7,257 nucleotides of DNA from Paracoccaceae bacterium (GTDB lineage Bacteria; Pseudomonadota; Alphaproteobacteria; Rhodobacterales; Rhodobacteraceae), in NCBI GenBank assembly GCA_027069385.1, contig JALXER010000101.1, forward strand, positions 1 to 7,257, written 5' to 3'. A model generated the notes under the pieces. That model was not told where the DNA came from. It did not search any database and saw nothing but the letters and a program-made list of their open reading frames with translations. Within the stretch, counting starts at the first letter, position 1. Every line of letters starts with the position of its first letter. Shown here piece after piece: positions 1 through 6,229 of this stretch. The translations under genes and the position numbers were made by a program.

Positions 1-1814
1 CGCGACCGGAACAGATAATATTCGATCAACGGCGGGGAAAGCTTTGCCACCTCGTCTGCAAGCTGCTCCAACCCGTCGATATCCTCGGCCTTGATCAGCG
101 CGCGCACCTGCACTTGGATTTCGCGCTGCAGGCTGGCGAATGCCTTGCGGGCGGCGGGTTGTTCGGGGTCCAGTTGCAAAATCTGCTCCAGAAGCGCCAG
201 TTGCTTTGACCGCGAAAGGTCGGATTGCAGGTTATCGCGCCACTTTTCGAAAATGCGTTTGGTCACAACGTGGTTCAGAATTTCGGGGTTCAGCGTTGCA
301 TAGGTGGCAATCGCCCTGGCGATCTGGCTTTCCTGCCCGTGTTCATCCAGAAAGCTGAGCACCGGAAAAAAGTCGCTTAGCGGGATCCCGCCCTGTTGGT
401 GCAGGAAGGTTTTGAAATCGTCGGTGCGGGTTTTCCAGAGCAGGATTTTCGCGCTCAGAACCGGATCAATCGACAGGGATGTTCCGGTCAGGATGGTTTT
501 GCACTGCTCGATGCTCGGGTCATCGGCAAGCGCCAGTGCCAGACGGGCCATTTGCGCGACAATATCGGCGGTCTCCGGCAGGGCGGCATTGGCGATTTTC
601 ACGCAGGCCAATGCTTGTGACAGATGGTTTTCGGATTCCAGCCCCTTGGCCAGCGTGTTGATCAGGGAAACGGGGGGCTGCGCACCGGTTTCCAGATAGG
701 CCTGAAGGGCGTCAAAGGCTTGCAGACCAAGCTGGTTTTCAAGCCCGACCGTCACGAATTGTTCCAGCATCTCCAGATTGTCGGGGTAATCCTTCAGGCC
801 CGTGCGCAATACCTCAAGTTCCTGCGCGGCGTTGCCGGTCCGGGCGAGGCAACGGGATTGAAGCGCAACCAGGTCGGACGACGGCCCCAGCACTTCAAGT
901 GTGGTTTCCACGAGCGCACCAACCTTCGAAACCGGACTGCAGTGCAGCAATCCCCACAACCCGCGGGTCAGGTTCGCCTTGGCGGCATCGGTTCCGGCAC
1001 TAAATGCCCGCCCTTCGATCAGCGGGAAAATGTGCTGTTTGTACCAGTCGGCAAATACGGCGGTCGAAAAATCCTCGGTAAAATGGGCCAGGCCTTCGCT
1101 GTGATCCTCGATAGCGTTCTGCTGCCCGAAATCGCGCATCAATCCGGTGGGGTCATAGACCGTGCCCCCCTCGGCCTGAACCACCGATTTGACCAGCGAA
1201 ATAAAGTCCGAGCGCGATTCAATCAGATTGCCGTCGGGTTTCGCCGCATCCACATGGGTGACGAACAGCACCTCGGGAAGCGCGTCGAGCAAAAAGCGCA
1301 CATCGGCGCACAATTCATCGGCGGTGGTCAACCCGTATCGCAGTTTTCGTAAAAACTCGAAATCCTCGGGCGCAAGGGCAACCCCGCTTTGCGCGATGAA
1401 GTCGTCTATCGCGTTCTGATCCCCCTGCGTGGCCAATGCCCAGAACGCCCGGGTGCGGGGTTTGTCGTTGAAAAACGCATCATGGCGGCGATATAGGTAG
1501 TTTAGCTGGATACATTCCCCGTTGATAGAAATGCGCTTGGCCGATGATAGTTCGACAATATAAAGGTCCGAGGGTTCGTGCGGTTTGGCCAACAGGGTCG
1601 CCATCGATTGCGCCGGGGCAATCAGCGGCCAGACAAGTTTGTCAGGCACATAATCCCCTTGCAGGAACCTGACCTGTTGTACCGCTTCGGCGCTACTATG
1701 CGAAAACCCGTAAACACCGGCCAGATTGCGTTTGAACCCATACGGCTTCTCGGCAAGCCGCAACGGTGTGTGGATCCGGCAAGACCCGACTGGCGTTATG
1801 GTAAACACTGGCAC
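1..1814 (-). CDS. SGNH/GSCFA-like hydrolase or O-acyltransferase with C-terminal TPR-like repeats, TviD-like (3' end beyond window)
   Basis: An uninterrupted minus-strand reading frame runs from a GTG at 1812–1814 to the left edge: 604 codons without a stop, so the C-terminus is missing. The first ~265 residues look like a divergent SGNH/GSCFA fold. Residues 6–13 read ITPVGSCR, with Ser11 as candidate nucleophile. A YIVELSS strand lies near 85–91 and VLFVTHVDA near 182–190. A block at 237–246, DHSEGLAHFT, can supply the catalytic Asp/His. From about 310 on the protein is alpha-helical with TPR-like 34-residue periodicity (for example 314–350 and 390–425). No signal peptide or membrane segment is visible, so it is probably cytosolic. 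It follows the dehydrogenase stop by 12 nt in the same frame, implying one transcript. A second GTG at 1806–1808 has a better-spaced GGGGG and is an equally good start. By architecture and neighbour it resembles TviD, the SGNH-family O-acetyltransferase of Vi antigen. This is inference; another carbohydrate esterase or acyltransferase is possible. Confidence 0.72.
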   Translation of the reverse strand, partial: MPVFTITPVGSCRIHTPLRLAEKPYGFKRNLAGVYGFSHSSAEAVQQVRFLQGDYVPDKLVWPLIAPAQSMATLLAKPHEPSDLYIVELSSAKRISINGECIQLNYLYRRHDAFFNDKPRTRAFWALATQGDQNAIDDFIAQSGVALAPEDFEFLRKLRYGLTTADELCADVRFLLDALPEVLFVTHVDAAKPDGNLIESRSDFISLVKSVVQAEGGTVYDPTGLMRDFGQQNAIEDHSEGLAHFTEDFSTAVFADWYKQHIFPLIEGRAFSAGTDAAKANLTRGLWGLLHCSPVSKVGALVETTLEVLGPSSDLVALQSRCLARTGNAAQELEVLRTGLKDYPDNLEMLEQFVTVGLENQLGLQAFDALQAYLETGAQPPVSLINTLAKGLESENHLSQALACVKIANAALPETADIVAQMARLALALADDPSIEQCKTILTGTSLSIDPVLSAKILLWKTRTDDFKTFLHQQGGIPLSDFFPVLSFLDEHGQESQIARAIATYATLNPEILNHVVTKRIFEKWRDNLQSDLSRSKQLALLEQILQLDPEQPAARKAFASLQREIQVQVRALIKAEDIDGLEQLADEVAKLSPPLIEYYLFRS

Positions 1815-1826
1815 CCCCGCAATGGT

Positions 1827-3155
1827 TTACAGACACCAATAGGTGACGCCGTCGGGTTTTTCAACATTGCGCAGAACCGATTTGACATCCATCATGATAC
1901 CTTCATCGCCCAAACGCCGCCAAAGCTCGATTTCTTCCAGATATTCTGCGTGCGGCACCGCCAGAATGGCAAGGTCAAGATCGACCATATCGGCATAGCT
2001 GACCAGTTCGACCCCCAGCGACGCGGCCTCGGCAGCGTTGGCCACCGGATCATGCGCGACCGGTGTCAGCCCGAAAGAGCGCAGTTCGTCGATCAGCTCA
2101 ATCACCTTGGAATTCCGCAAATCCGGCACATTTTCCTTAAAGGTAATACCCCAGATGCCAACCCGCGCCGACCGGATGCTGCTGGGTTTTTGCGCCAGCA
2201 GCTTGATCGCACTTTGCGCCACATAGCGCGACATGTTGTCGTTGATCCGACGTCCTGCCAGAATAACCTCGGGATGATAGCCCAGTTCTTCGGCGCGGGC
2301 GGTCAGATAATAAGGGTCAACACTGATGCAATGCCCGCCAACCAGCCCGGGCGTGTAGGGAGTGAAATTCCACTTGGTTGCCGCGGCCTCGATCACATCG
2401 ACGGTGCGAACATCCATCAGATGGCAGATCAGCGCCAGTTCGTTCATCAGGGCGATATTGACGTCACGCTGGGTGTTTTCCAGAACCTTTGCCGCCTCGG
2501 CCACCCGAATGCTGGCGGTTTCAAAAACCCCTGCATCGATAATGCTGGCATAGATTTTCGCCACGCGGGCACGGGTTTCGAGCGTATCACCGGCCACGTT
2601 TTTCACGATTTTGGTCAGCGGGCGCACCTTGTCACCCGGGCTGATGCGTTCGGCACTATAGCCGATCCAGAAATCGCTGGAGGCCTTCAACCCCGACACC
2701 TCGGCCAGGATCGGCGCGCAGATATCTTCGGTGACGCCCGGATAAACCGTCGATTCAAACACCACCAGATCGCCTTTGTTCAGGTATTTGCCGATCAACT
2801 GGCAGGCACCGCGCAACGGCGACAGGTCGGGGCGTTTGCTGGCATCGATCGGGGTGGGCACGGTTACCAGATAGACCGTGGCATCCGCCAGAGCAGATTC
2901 ATCATGGGTCAACCGGATAGTGGAGTCGGTAATCGCTTCGGTGCTGACCTCGTTGGTCTGGTCGCGATTGTCCTGCAATTCCGCAACCCGCGCCTTGCTG
3001 ATGTCAAACCCCAGAACCGTGGCGTATTTCTTGGACAGCTCGATCCCGAGCGGCAGCCCGACATACCCCAAGCCCACAACCGCGATCGTTTCATCGGTTT
3101 CCTTGATATAGCCGATATTCCGGCTATCATCGATGTCGATTTTCTTGAGTTCCAC
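1827..3155 (-). CDS. tviB: UDP-N-acetyl-D-hexosamine 6-dehydrogenase (TviB/WbpO/WbpA family)
   Basis: This 442-residue cytosolic enzyme should oxidise C6 of UDP-GlcNAc or UDP-GalNAc twice with NAD+ to give the UDP-N-acetylhexosaminuronic acid, a sugar donor for capsule or O-antigen. The N-terminal Rossmann domain carries VVGLGYVG at 26–33. The substrate/central region has ESTVYPGVTE (134–143), the helix EAAKVLEN (220–227) and FTPYTPGLVGGHCISVDPYY (264–283) with the catalytic Cys276. The C-terminal UDP-binding domain has GITFKENVPDLRNSK (336–350) and AGRRINDNM (300–308). The set PYTPGLVGGHC plus GYHPEVILAGRRIND is typical of the TviB/WbpO branch rather than of UDP-glucose dehydrogenase. The frame is open upstream to a TTG at 3297, but GTG 3153–3155 is chosen. 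It has GGAG six bases upstream, and it starts the protein 25 residues before the GxGxxG strand, giving the usual family length. GlcNAc versus GalNAc specificity cannot be read from the sequence, so the symbol is provisional. All catalytic motifs are intact. Confidence 0.93.
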   Translation of the reverse strand: MELKKIDIDDSRNIGYIKETDETIAVVGLGYVGLPLGIELSKKYATVLGFDISKARVAELQDNRDQTNEVSTEAITDSTIRLTHDESALADATVYLVTVPTPIDASKRPDLSPLRGACQLIGKYLNKGDLVVFESTVYPGVTEDICAPILAEVSGLKASSDFWIGYSAERISPGDKVRPLTKIVKNVAGDTLETRARVAKIYASIIDAGVFETASIRVAEAAKVLENTQRDVNIALMNELALICHLMDVRTVDVIEAAATKWNFTPYTPGLVGGHCISVDPYYLTARAEELGYHPEVILAGRRINDNMSRYVAQSAIKLLAQKPSSIRSARVGIWGITFKENVPDLRNSKVIELIDELRSFGLTPVAHDPVANAAEAASLGVELVSYADMVDLDLAILAVPHAEYLEEIELWRRLGDEGIMMDVKSVLRNVEKPDGVTYWCL

Positions 3156-3302
3156 GGTTTTCTCCAGTCTTGTAGTTGGCGCATGCTGTTCATACGCGCG
3201 AATGCTTGCGTTCCGTCGTTTCCGGTCTGGCAGCACATGGGGAACAGATTTCTGATTTCCAGTGCGACATATCAACCAGGGGGTATCGGGACAGAACAAG
3301 GG
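3156..3302 (-). other. 147-nt spacer between VexE-like and TviB-like genes
   Basis: An unusually long gap for an otherwise tight gene group. The dehydrogenase frame stays open through it to a TTG at 3297, but the encoded residues are not dehydrogenase-like. I see no strong hairpin with a T-run, no clear sigma-70 promoter and no recognisable RNA. It may hold a weak internal promoter, or be residue of a rearrangement that joined the two genes. Confidence 0.4.
3162..3165 (-). promoter_or_regulatory. Shine-Dalgarno GGAG fixing the GTG start of the dehydrogenase
   Basis: On the minus strand GGAG is followed by a 6-nt spacer (AAAACC) and then GTG at 3153–3155. The sequence upstream of the alternative in-frame TTG at 3297–3299 falls inside the end of the preceding gene and has no comparable site, and the residues it would add resemble no part of the family. 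Confidence 0.75.
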
Positions 3303-5084
3303 TTAAATCGTTATACCTGACCAAAACCCGCCACTCAACCTGAGGTTTTCAGGATATTCCCTGAAGATTGTGACGATTTCGTTAAGAAATGCCTCGAACC
3401 ATCGCTCGACAAAGGCCTTGCGGGCCTCGCCTTCCTGCGGTAGCGGAAGCGGAATGATATCGGTGTGAATTCGGTCGCCTTTCCATAGGCAGATGGGCAC
3501 AAAAGACGGGATGCCGGTCTTGTAGACGGTGCGCGGCACGAAGTCCGACAGGCCGATCTGTTTATCAAACAACGCGCGTCTGGGCAGGTTCGGAACACCG
3601 GCCCCGTCGATAGCAATAGAAACAAGCCGGCCATTATTGACCTCGTTCAGAATTGCCCGGGCCAATGCCAGTTCATCCATGCTGGAGGTCGACAGGATCC
3701 GCCCAGCCCCCGGCCCGTCCTTGATAACCGGCGTAGAGGCCACCCATAACGGGTCAAGCCCGCTGGCAACCAGCGCTGCCGGACCGGCAAATAAAGCCCC
3801 GATATGACAGGTCACCATAAAGCCCCCCTGACCGGGGTCCAGCCTGTCGGTAACCTTTTGTGTTGCCTCGGGAATTCCATCGATAAGGGTTAACAGTTCC
3901 TCGCCCTTTTCGGGGGCGCATTCGATCCAGTCCAGAATGTAATAATCAGCCAGATTGATCCAGCGGATCCGGTCTTCCCATGCCTGCCGGTCATCGGGGG
4001 CCGAGCCGAGTTCCTGCAACTTGCGATAGGCCCATTCCAGCCGCTGGGGCGGAATCTTGGCCTCGTGGAGGCGCGCAGGCAGTGCTGCCAGCCCCTGCAC
4101 AAAGCGCTCGGGCAGGCGGGCCCTGCGGGATTTCAGATCATCCTGATGCACCGCCATCCCTTCGTCCTCGCGACCGGCAATCGCCAGCGCAGCCGCGCAT
4201 TGACGGCGCAAAACCGTATTGTCCGGATCGTCCCGAACCAGCTCGAGCATGATCTCGGCGGCCTCGTCATACCGGTGCGCCCCGCGCAGCGCCCGCGCAA
4301 ACTGCAATTTGAAACTTCTGGACTTGGCCAGCGACACGCCGGTTTGCTCGACCAGTTCAACCGCAGCGGTCGCCTTGCCATGCGACAATAAAGCGCGCAA
4401 CAGCAGGTCGACAATACGCCCGTTCTCGGGGGCAAGCTCGTGCGCTTTTTGCAAATGGTCCAATGCCGGGCTGCTTGTCTTGTTCACCCAGTATTCGGCC
4501 CGACCCAGTTCGAAATAGGCGCTGGCATCTTCGGATAACAGCACATCCGCATCCTCGAGCACCTTGATCGCTTCGCTGGCATAACCGGCCGTGGTCAGCA
4601 CGCCGGCGGCCTTGGCAACGGTGCCGATATTGTCCCGGTTCAGGTCCGCCGACAGGCGGGCAGCGATCACGCTGTTGATCGTGTCATTGGCGCGATAAAA
4701 CACCGTCGTGGCAAGGCTTGCCAGCCGCGCGTGGCCCTTCATATCGGGCAGAAAGCTTTTGGCGATGGCGACCGCGTCCTCAAGCTCGTTGGCCTGAAGC
4801 AGTATTTGCAGCGCCTGCGCGCCGATTTTGGGGTCATCCGGCGCAAAAGACAGGGCCTTGTGGATATGATAATGCGCTGCGTCCATCTGGCCAATTCTGG
4901 CATGACAACCGGCAACCTCGCAGCGTTCCTGAACCCGTTCGGGTTGCGCAGCCAGAATGTCGTTCAGCACCTCGATTGCCGCGCCGTAATTGCGGTCATT
5001 CATGAGCGGAGCCAATACCCGTTGTCGTGTCGTGATGATGTTGTCTTCGACCGTCAGGTCCAGGGTCTGTGCGTAATTTGACAT
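3303..5084 (-). CDS. TPR-containing LpxL/HtrB-like acyltransferase, VexE-like
   Basis: This is a 593-residue protein with no signal peptide or transmembrane helix. Residues ~25–330 are alpha-helical with TPR-like repeats, such as 31–84 (YGAAIEVLNDILAAQPER), 183–222 and 262–295. The C-terminal ~200 residues resemble the lysophospholipid acyltransferase fold of LpxL/HtrB: GFMVTCHIGALFAG (421–434) aligns with the HX4D/E block, GRLVSIAIDGAG (485–496) with the conserved Asp strand, and FVPRTVYKTGIPSFVP (515–530) with the acceptor/acyl-CoA segment. Unlike canonical LpxL, the position five after His427 is Phe432 rather than Asp/Glu, and the N-terminal membrane anchor is replaced by TPRs. The organisation resembles VexE, which is needed for the reducing-end lipid of Vi capsule. 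Together with the adjacent TviB-like dehydrogenase this suggests acylation of a capsule terminus or anchor. Start ATG 5082–5084 has only a weak purine stretch (GAAAGC) upstream. It is the first gene of the minus-strand unit, facing sseA. The LpxL assignment is by motif and could be a degenerate, non-catalytic domain. Confidence 0.75.
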   Translation of the reverse strand: MSNYAQTLDLTVEDNIITTRQRVLAPLMNDRNYGAAIEVLNDILAAQPERVQERCEVAGCHARIGQMDAAHYHIHKALSFAPDDPKIGAQALQILLQANELEDAVAIAKSFLPDMKGHARLASLATTVFYRANDTINSVIAARLSADLNRDNIGTVAKAAGVLTTAGYASEAIKVLEDADVLLSEDASAYFELGRAEYWVNKTSSPALDHLQKAHELAPENGRIVDLLLRALLSHGKATAAVELVEQTGVSLAKSRSFKLQFARALRGAHRYDEAAEIMLELVRDDPDNTVLRRQCAAALAIAGREDEGMAVHQDDLKSRRARLPERFVQGLAALPARLHEAKIPPQRLEWAYRKLQELGSAPDDRQAWEDRIRWINLADYYILDWIECAPEKGEELLTLIDGIPEATQKVTDRLDPGQGGFMVTCHIGALFAGPAALVASGLDPLWVASTPVIKDGPGAGRILSTSSMDELALARAILNEVNNGRLVSIAIDGAGVPNLPRRALFDKQIGLSDFVPRTVYKTGIPSFVPICLWKGDRIHTDIIPLPLPQEGEARKAFVERWFEAFLNEIVTIFREYPENLRLSGGFWSGITI

Positions 5085-5166
5085 TTTGCTTTCATGCGCA
5101 TTCGTTGGTGTTTGGCAGCTATCAACCTAGCCTTCTTGATCTTAAACGCTAAAAACTTGTCAAACT

Positions 5167-5183
5167 GTTAACCATTCTTTTAA
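5167..5183 (+). promoter_or_regulatory. CtrA-like element (TTAACCAT; TTAA-N8-TTAA)
   Basis: TTAACCAT at 5168–5175 equals the known alphaproteobacterial CtrA half-site. A second TTAA follows at 5180–5183, so the spacing is N8 rather than the classical N7. A related GTTAACAATT lies 43 nt downstream (5210–5219). The element overlaps the candidate minus promoter, where a regulator could act. Such AT-rich words occur by chance, so confidence is low. Confidence 0.25.
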
Positions 5184-5204
5184 TCAATACCTGAAAATAG
5201 TCAA
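5177..5204 (-). promoter_or_regulatory. Candidate sigma-70-type promoter for the polysaccharide unit
   Basis: On the minus strand TTGACT (5199–5204) is followed after 16 nt by TAAAAG (5177–5182), which would give a leader of about 85 nt before the ATG at 5084. A second, perfect TTGACA lies at 5158–5163, but no good -10 hexamer sits 16–18 nt downstream of it. Alphaproteobacterial promoters often have weak -10s, so either could be used. Confidence 0.3.
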
Positions 5205-5212
5205 TGTTCGTT

Positions 5213-5222
5213 AACAATTGTT
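5213..5222. repeat. Perfect 10-bp palindrome AACAATTGTT
   Basis: AACAA|TTGTT is a perfect dyad in the divergent intergenic region, directly preceding the hairpin at 5224–5237. Its size and position suit a dimeric regulator, but a palindrome of this length in AT-rich DNA is weak evidence. Confidence 0.3.
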
Positions 5223-5223
5223 G

Positions 5224-5237
5224 GGCGCAATAGCGCC
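5224..5237. repeat. Small inverted repeat GGCGC-AATA-GCGCC
   Basis: A 5-bp perfect GC stem with a 4-nt loop (6 bp if the flanking G·T pair is counted). The downstream TATTTC on the plus strand is not a proper T-run, and no gene ends nearby, so it is not called a terminator. It could form in an RNA leader or be an operator half. Confidence 0.3.
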
Positions 5238-5270
5238 TATTTCAAAGGGCGTCACTGAACTATTTGAAAG
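5237..5270. repeat. Pair of 11-mers CTATTT(C/G)AAAG at a 23-nt period
   Basis: CTATTTCAAAG (5237–5247) and CTATTTGAAAG (5260–5270) differ at one base. Because the core is near-palindromic, TTTCAAA (5240–5246) and TTTGAAA (5263–5269) also form a perfect inverted repeat. The 23-nt spacing is about two helical turns and lies just upstream of a TAATAAT box at 5275–5281 and of sseA, as expected for an activator or repressor site. Confidence 0.35.
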
Positions 5271-5370
5271 AGCTTAATAATTTCGCGTCACATCTGGCGG
5301 CGGCAAAAGAACCGCGGCAATCCTTGCCTATCGGGTGAATCGAAGCTATCCACGACCTATGAAAAGTGTA

Positions 5371-5375
5371 AGGGG
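5371..5375 (+). promoter_or_regulatory. Shine-Dalgarno (AGGGG) of sseA
   Basis: AGGGG is followed by a 6-nt spacer (CAAAAG) and ATG at 5382, which supports this start for the sulfurtransferase. Confidence 0.65.
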
Positions 5376-5381
5376 CAAAAG

Positions 5382-6227
5382 ATGAACGAATCAAGTTTAC
5401 TGGTTTCGACCGACTGGCTGGCGGCGCATCTGGACGCGCCGGATGTGCGAATCCTTGACTGTAGTTTGCGCTCGGTGACCGACAAATGCGACGTTTATGC
5501 CGAGTACCTGTGGAAGCATATTCCCGGCGCGCGCTTCTTTGACATAGAGGAAATCGCCGATGACGACTCGGACCTTCCCCATATGGTTCCGCCGGTCGAA
5601 AAGTTCATTTCCGAGGTGCGCGCACTGGGCATCGGCGACGGGCACCGGATCGTGGTTTACGATTCAAGCGGCATGTTTTCGGCGGCGCGGGTCTGGTGGA
5701 TGTTCAAGCTGTTTGGCAACCTCGATGTGTCGGTGCTCGACGGCGGGCTGGTCAAGTGGGAGGCCGAGGGCCGCGAGATCGAAAAGGGCCACCCGACCAT
5801 TCGCGACCGGCATTTCACCGCGCGCCGCGATGCCACGCTGATTTGCGATGTAACGCGGGTTGCTTCGGCGGTGAAACTGAAGGATGCGCAGATCGTCGAT
5901 GCGCGCTCGCCCGAACGGTTTCGCGGCGAGGTCGAGGAAATTCACGAAGGCGTGCGTCGCGGCCGGATCCCCGGTTCGATCAACGTCTATTACGGCGATT
6001 TGCTGAACGAAGATGCCACGATGAAATCAAACGCGGAAATCGGCAAGGTTTTCAAGGCTGCGGGGGTGGATTTCTCCAGACCGATCATCAATTCCTGCGG
6101 CTCGGGAGTAACCGCCTGTATCGTGGCGCTGGCCATGACGCGGTTGGGGCACAATAACTGGTCGGTTTATGACGGATCGTGGACCGAATGGGGTATGTAT
6201 GACGGCTTTGCCATAGAGACGGGCTGA
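5382..6227 (+). CDS. sseA: 3-mercaptopyruvate sulfurtransferase (tandem rhodanese)
   Basis: This cytosolic enzyme transfers sulfur from 3-mercaptopyruvate to thiophilic acceptors through a cysteine persulfide, releasing pyruvate. It is 281 residues long, the usual size of the family, with two rhodanese domains. The non-catalytic N-terminal domain (about 7–135) has WKHIPGARFFDIE (44–56) and VYDSSGMFSAARVWW (92–106). The catalytic C-terminal domain (about 155–280) has VDARSPERFRGE (172–183), GRIPGSINVYY (194–204) and the active-site loop CGSGVTA with Cys239. The loop GSGVT, rather than RKGVT, favours 3-mercaptopyruvate sulfurtransferase over thiosulfate sulfurtransferase. It is the first gene of a plus-strand unit; the next gene starts two bases after its stop, and an aminotransferase able to make its substrate follows. 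Nothing is missing or truncated. Confidence 0.95.
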   Translation: MNESSLLVSTDWLAAHLDAPDVRILDCSLRSVTDKCDVYAEYLWKHIPGARFFDIEEIADDDSDLPHMVPPVEKFISEVRALGIGDGHRIVVYDSSGMFSAARVWWMFKLFGNLDVSVLDGGLVKWEAEGREIEKGHPTIRDRHFTARRDATLICDVTRVASAVKLKDAQIVDARSPERFRGEVEEIHEGVRRGRIPGSINVYYGDLLNEDATMKSNAEIGKVFKAAGVDFSRPIINSCGSGVTACIVALAMTRLGHNNWSVYDGSWTEWGMYDGFAIETG

Positions 6228-6229
6228 CC

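Larger units (their letters stand above)
5085..5381. other. Divergent AT-rich intergenic regulatory region
   Basis: This stretch has 297 nt between divergently transcribed genes and is clearly AT-richer than the flanking coding sequence, especially 5140–5222 and 5238–5285. No open frame with a plausible RBS was found. It should carry the promoters for both the polysaccharide unit (left) and the sseA unit (right). Candidate elements are listed separately: a minus promoter, a TTAACCAT element, a palindrome, a hairpin, an 11-mer repeat pair and a plus-strand -10-like TAATAAT at 5275–5281. Confidence 0.7.

Noticed and set aside
624..1352. A 242-codon plus-strand open frame
   Set aside because: Antisense to the continuous 604-codon SGNH/TPR frame, has no RBS and no recognisable motif; composition is that of a shadow frame.
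3156..3299. N-terminal extension of the dehydrogenase from TTG 3297
   Set aside because: The extra 48 residues do not resemble the family and there is no RBS; GTG 3153–3155 has GGAG at ideal spacing and gives the normal length.
1578..3320. A 580-codon plus-strand open frame
   Set aside because: It lies antisense to the well-supported TviB-like dehydrogenase and the start of the SGNH-like gene, is rich in Arg/His/Gln/Gly with no domain pattern, and is the usual stop-poor antisense frame of GC-rich coding DNA.
5224..5246. Rho-independent terminator at the GGCGC-AATA-GCGCC hairpin
   Set aside because: The stem is only 5–6 bp, the following TATTTCAAA is not a T-run, and no gene ends upstream on either strand, since both neighbours diverge from this region.
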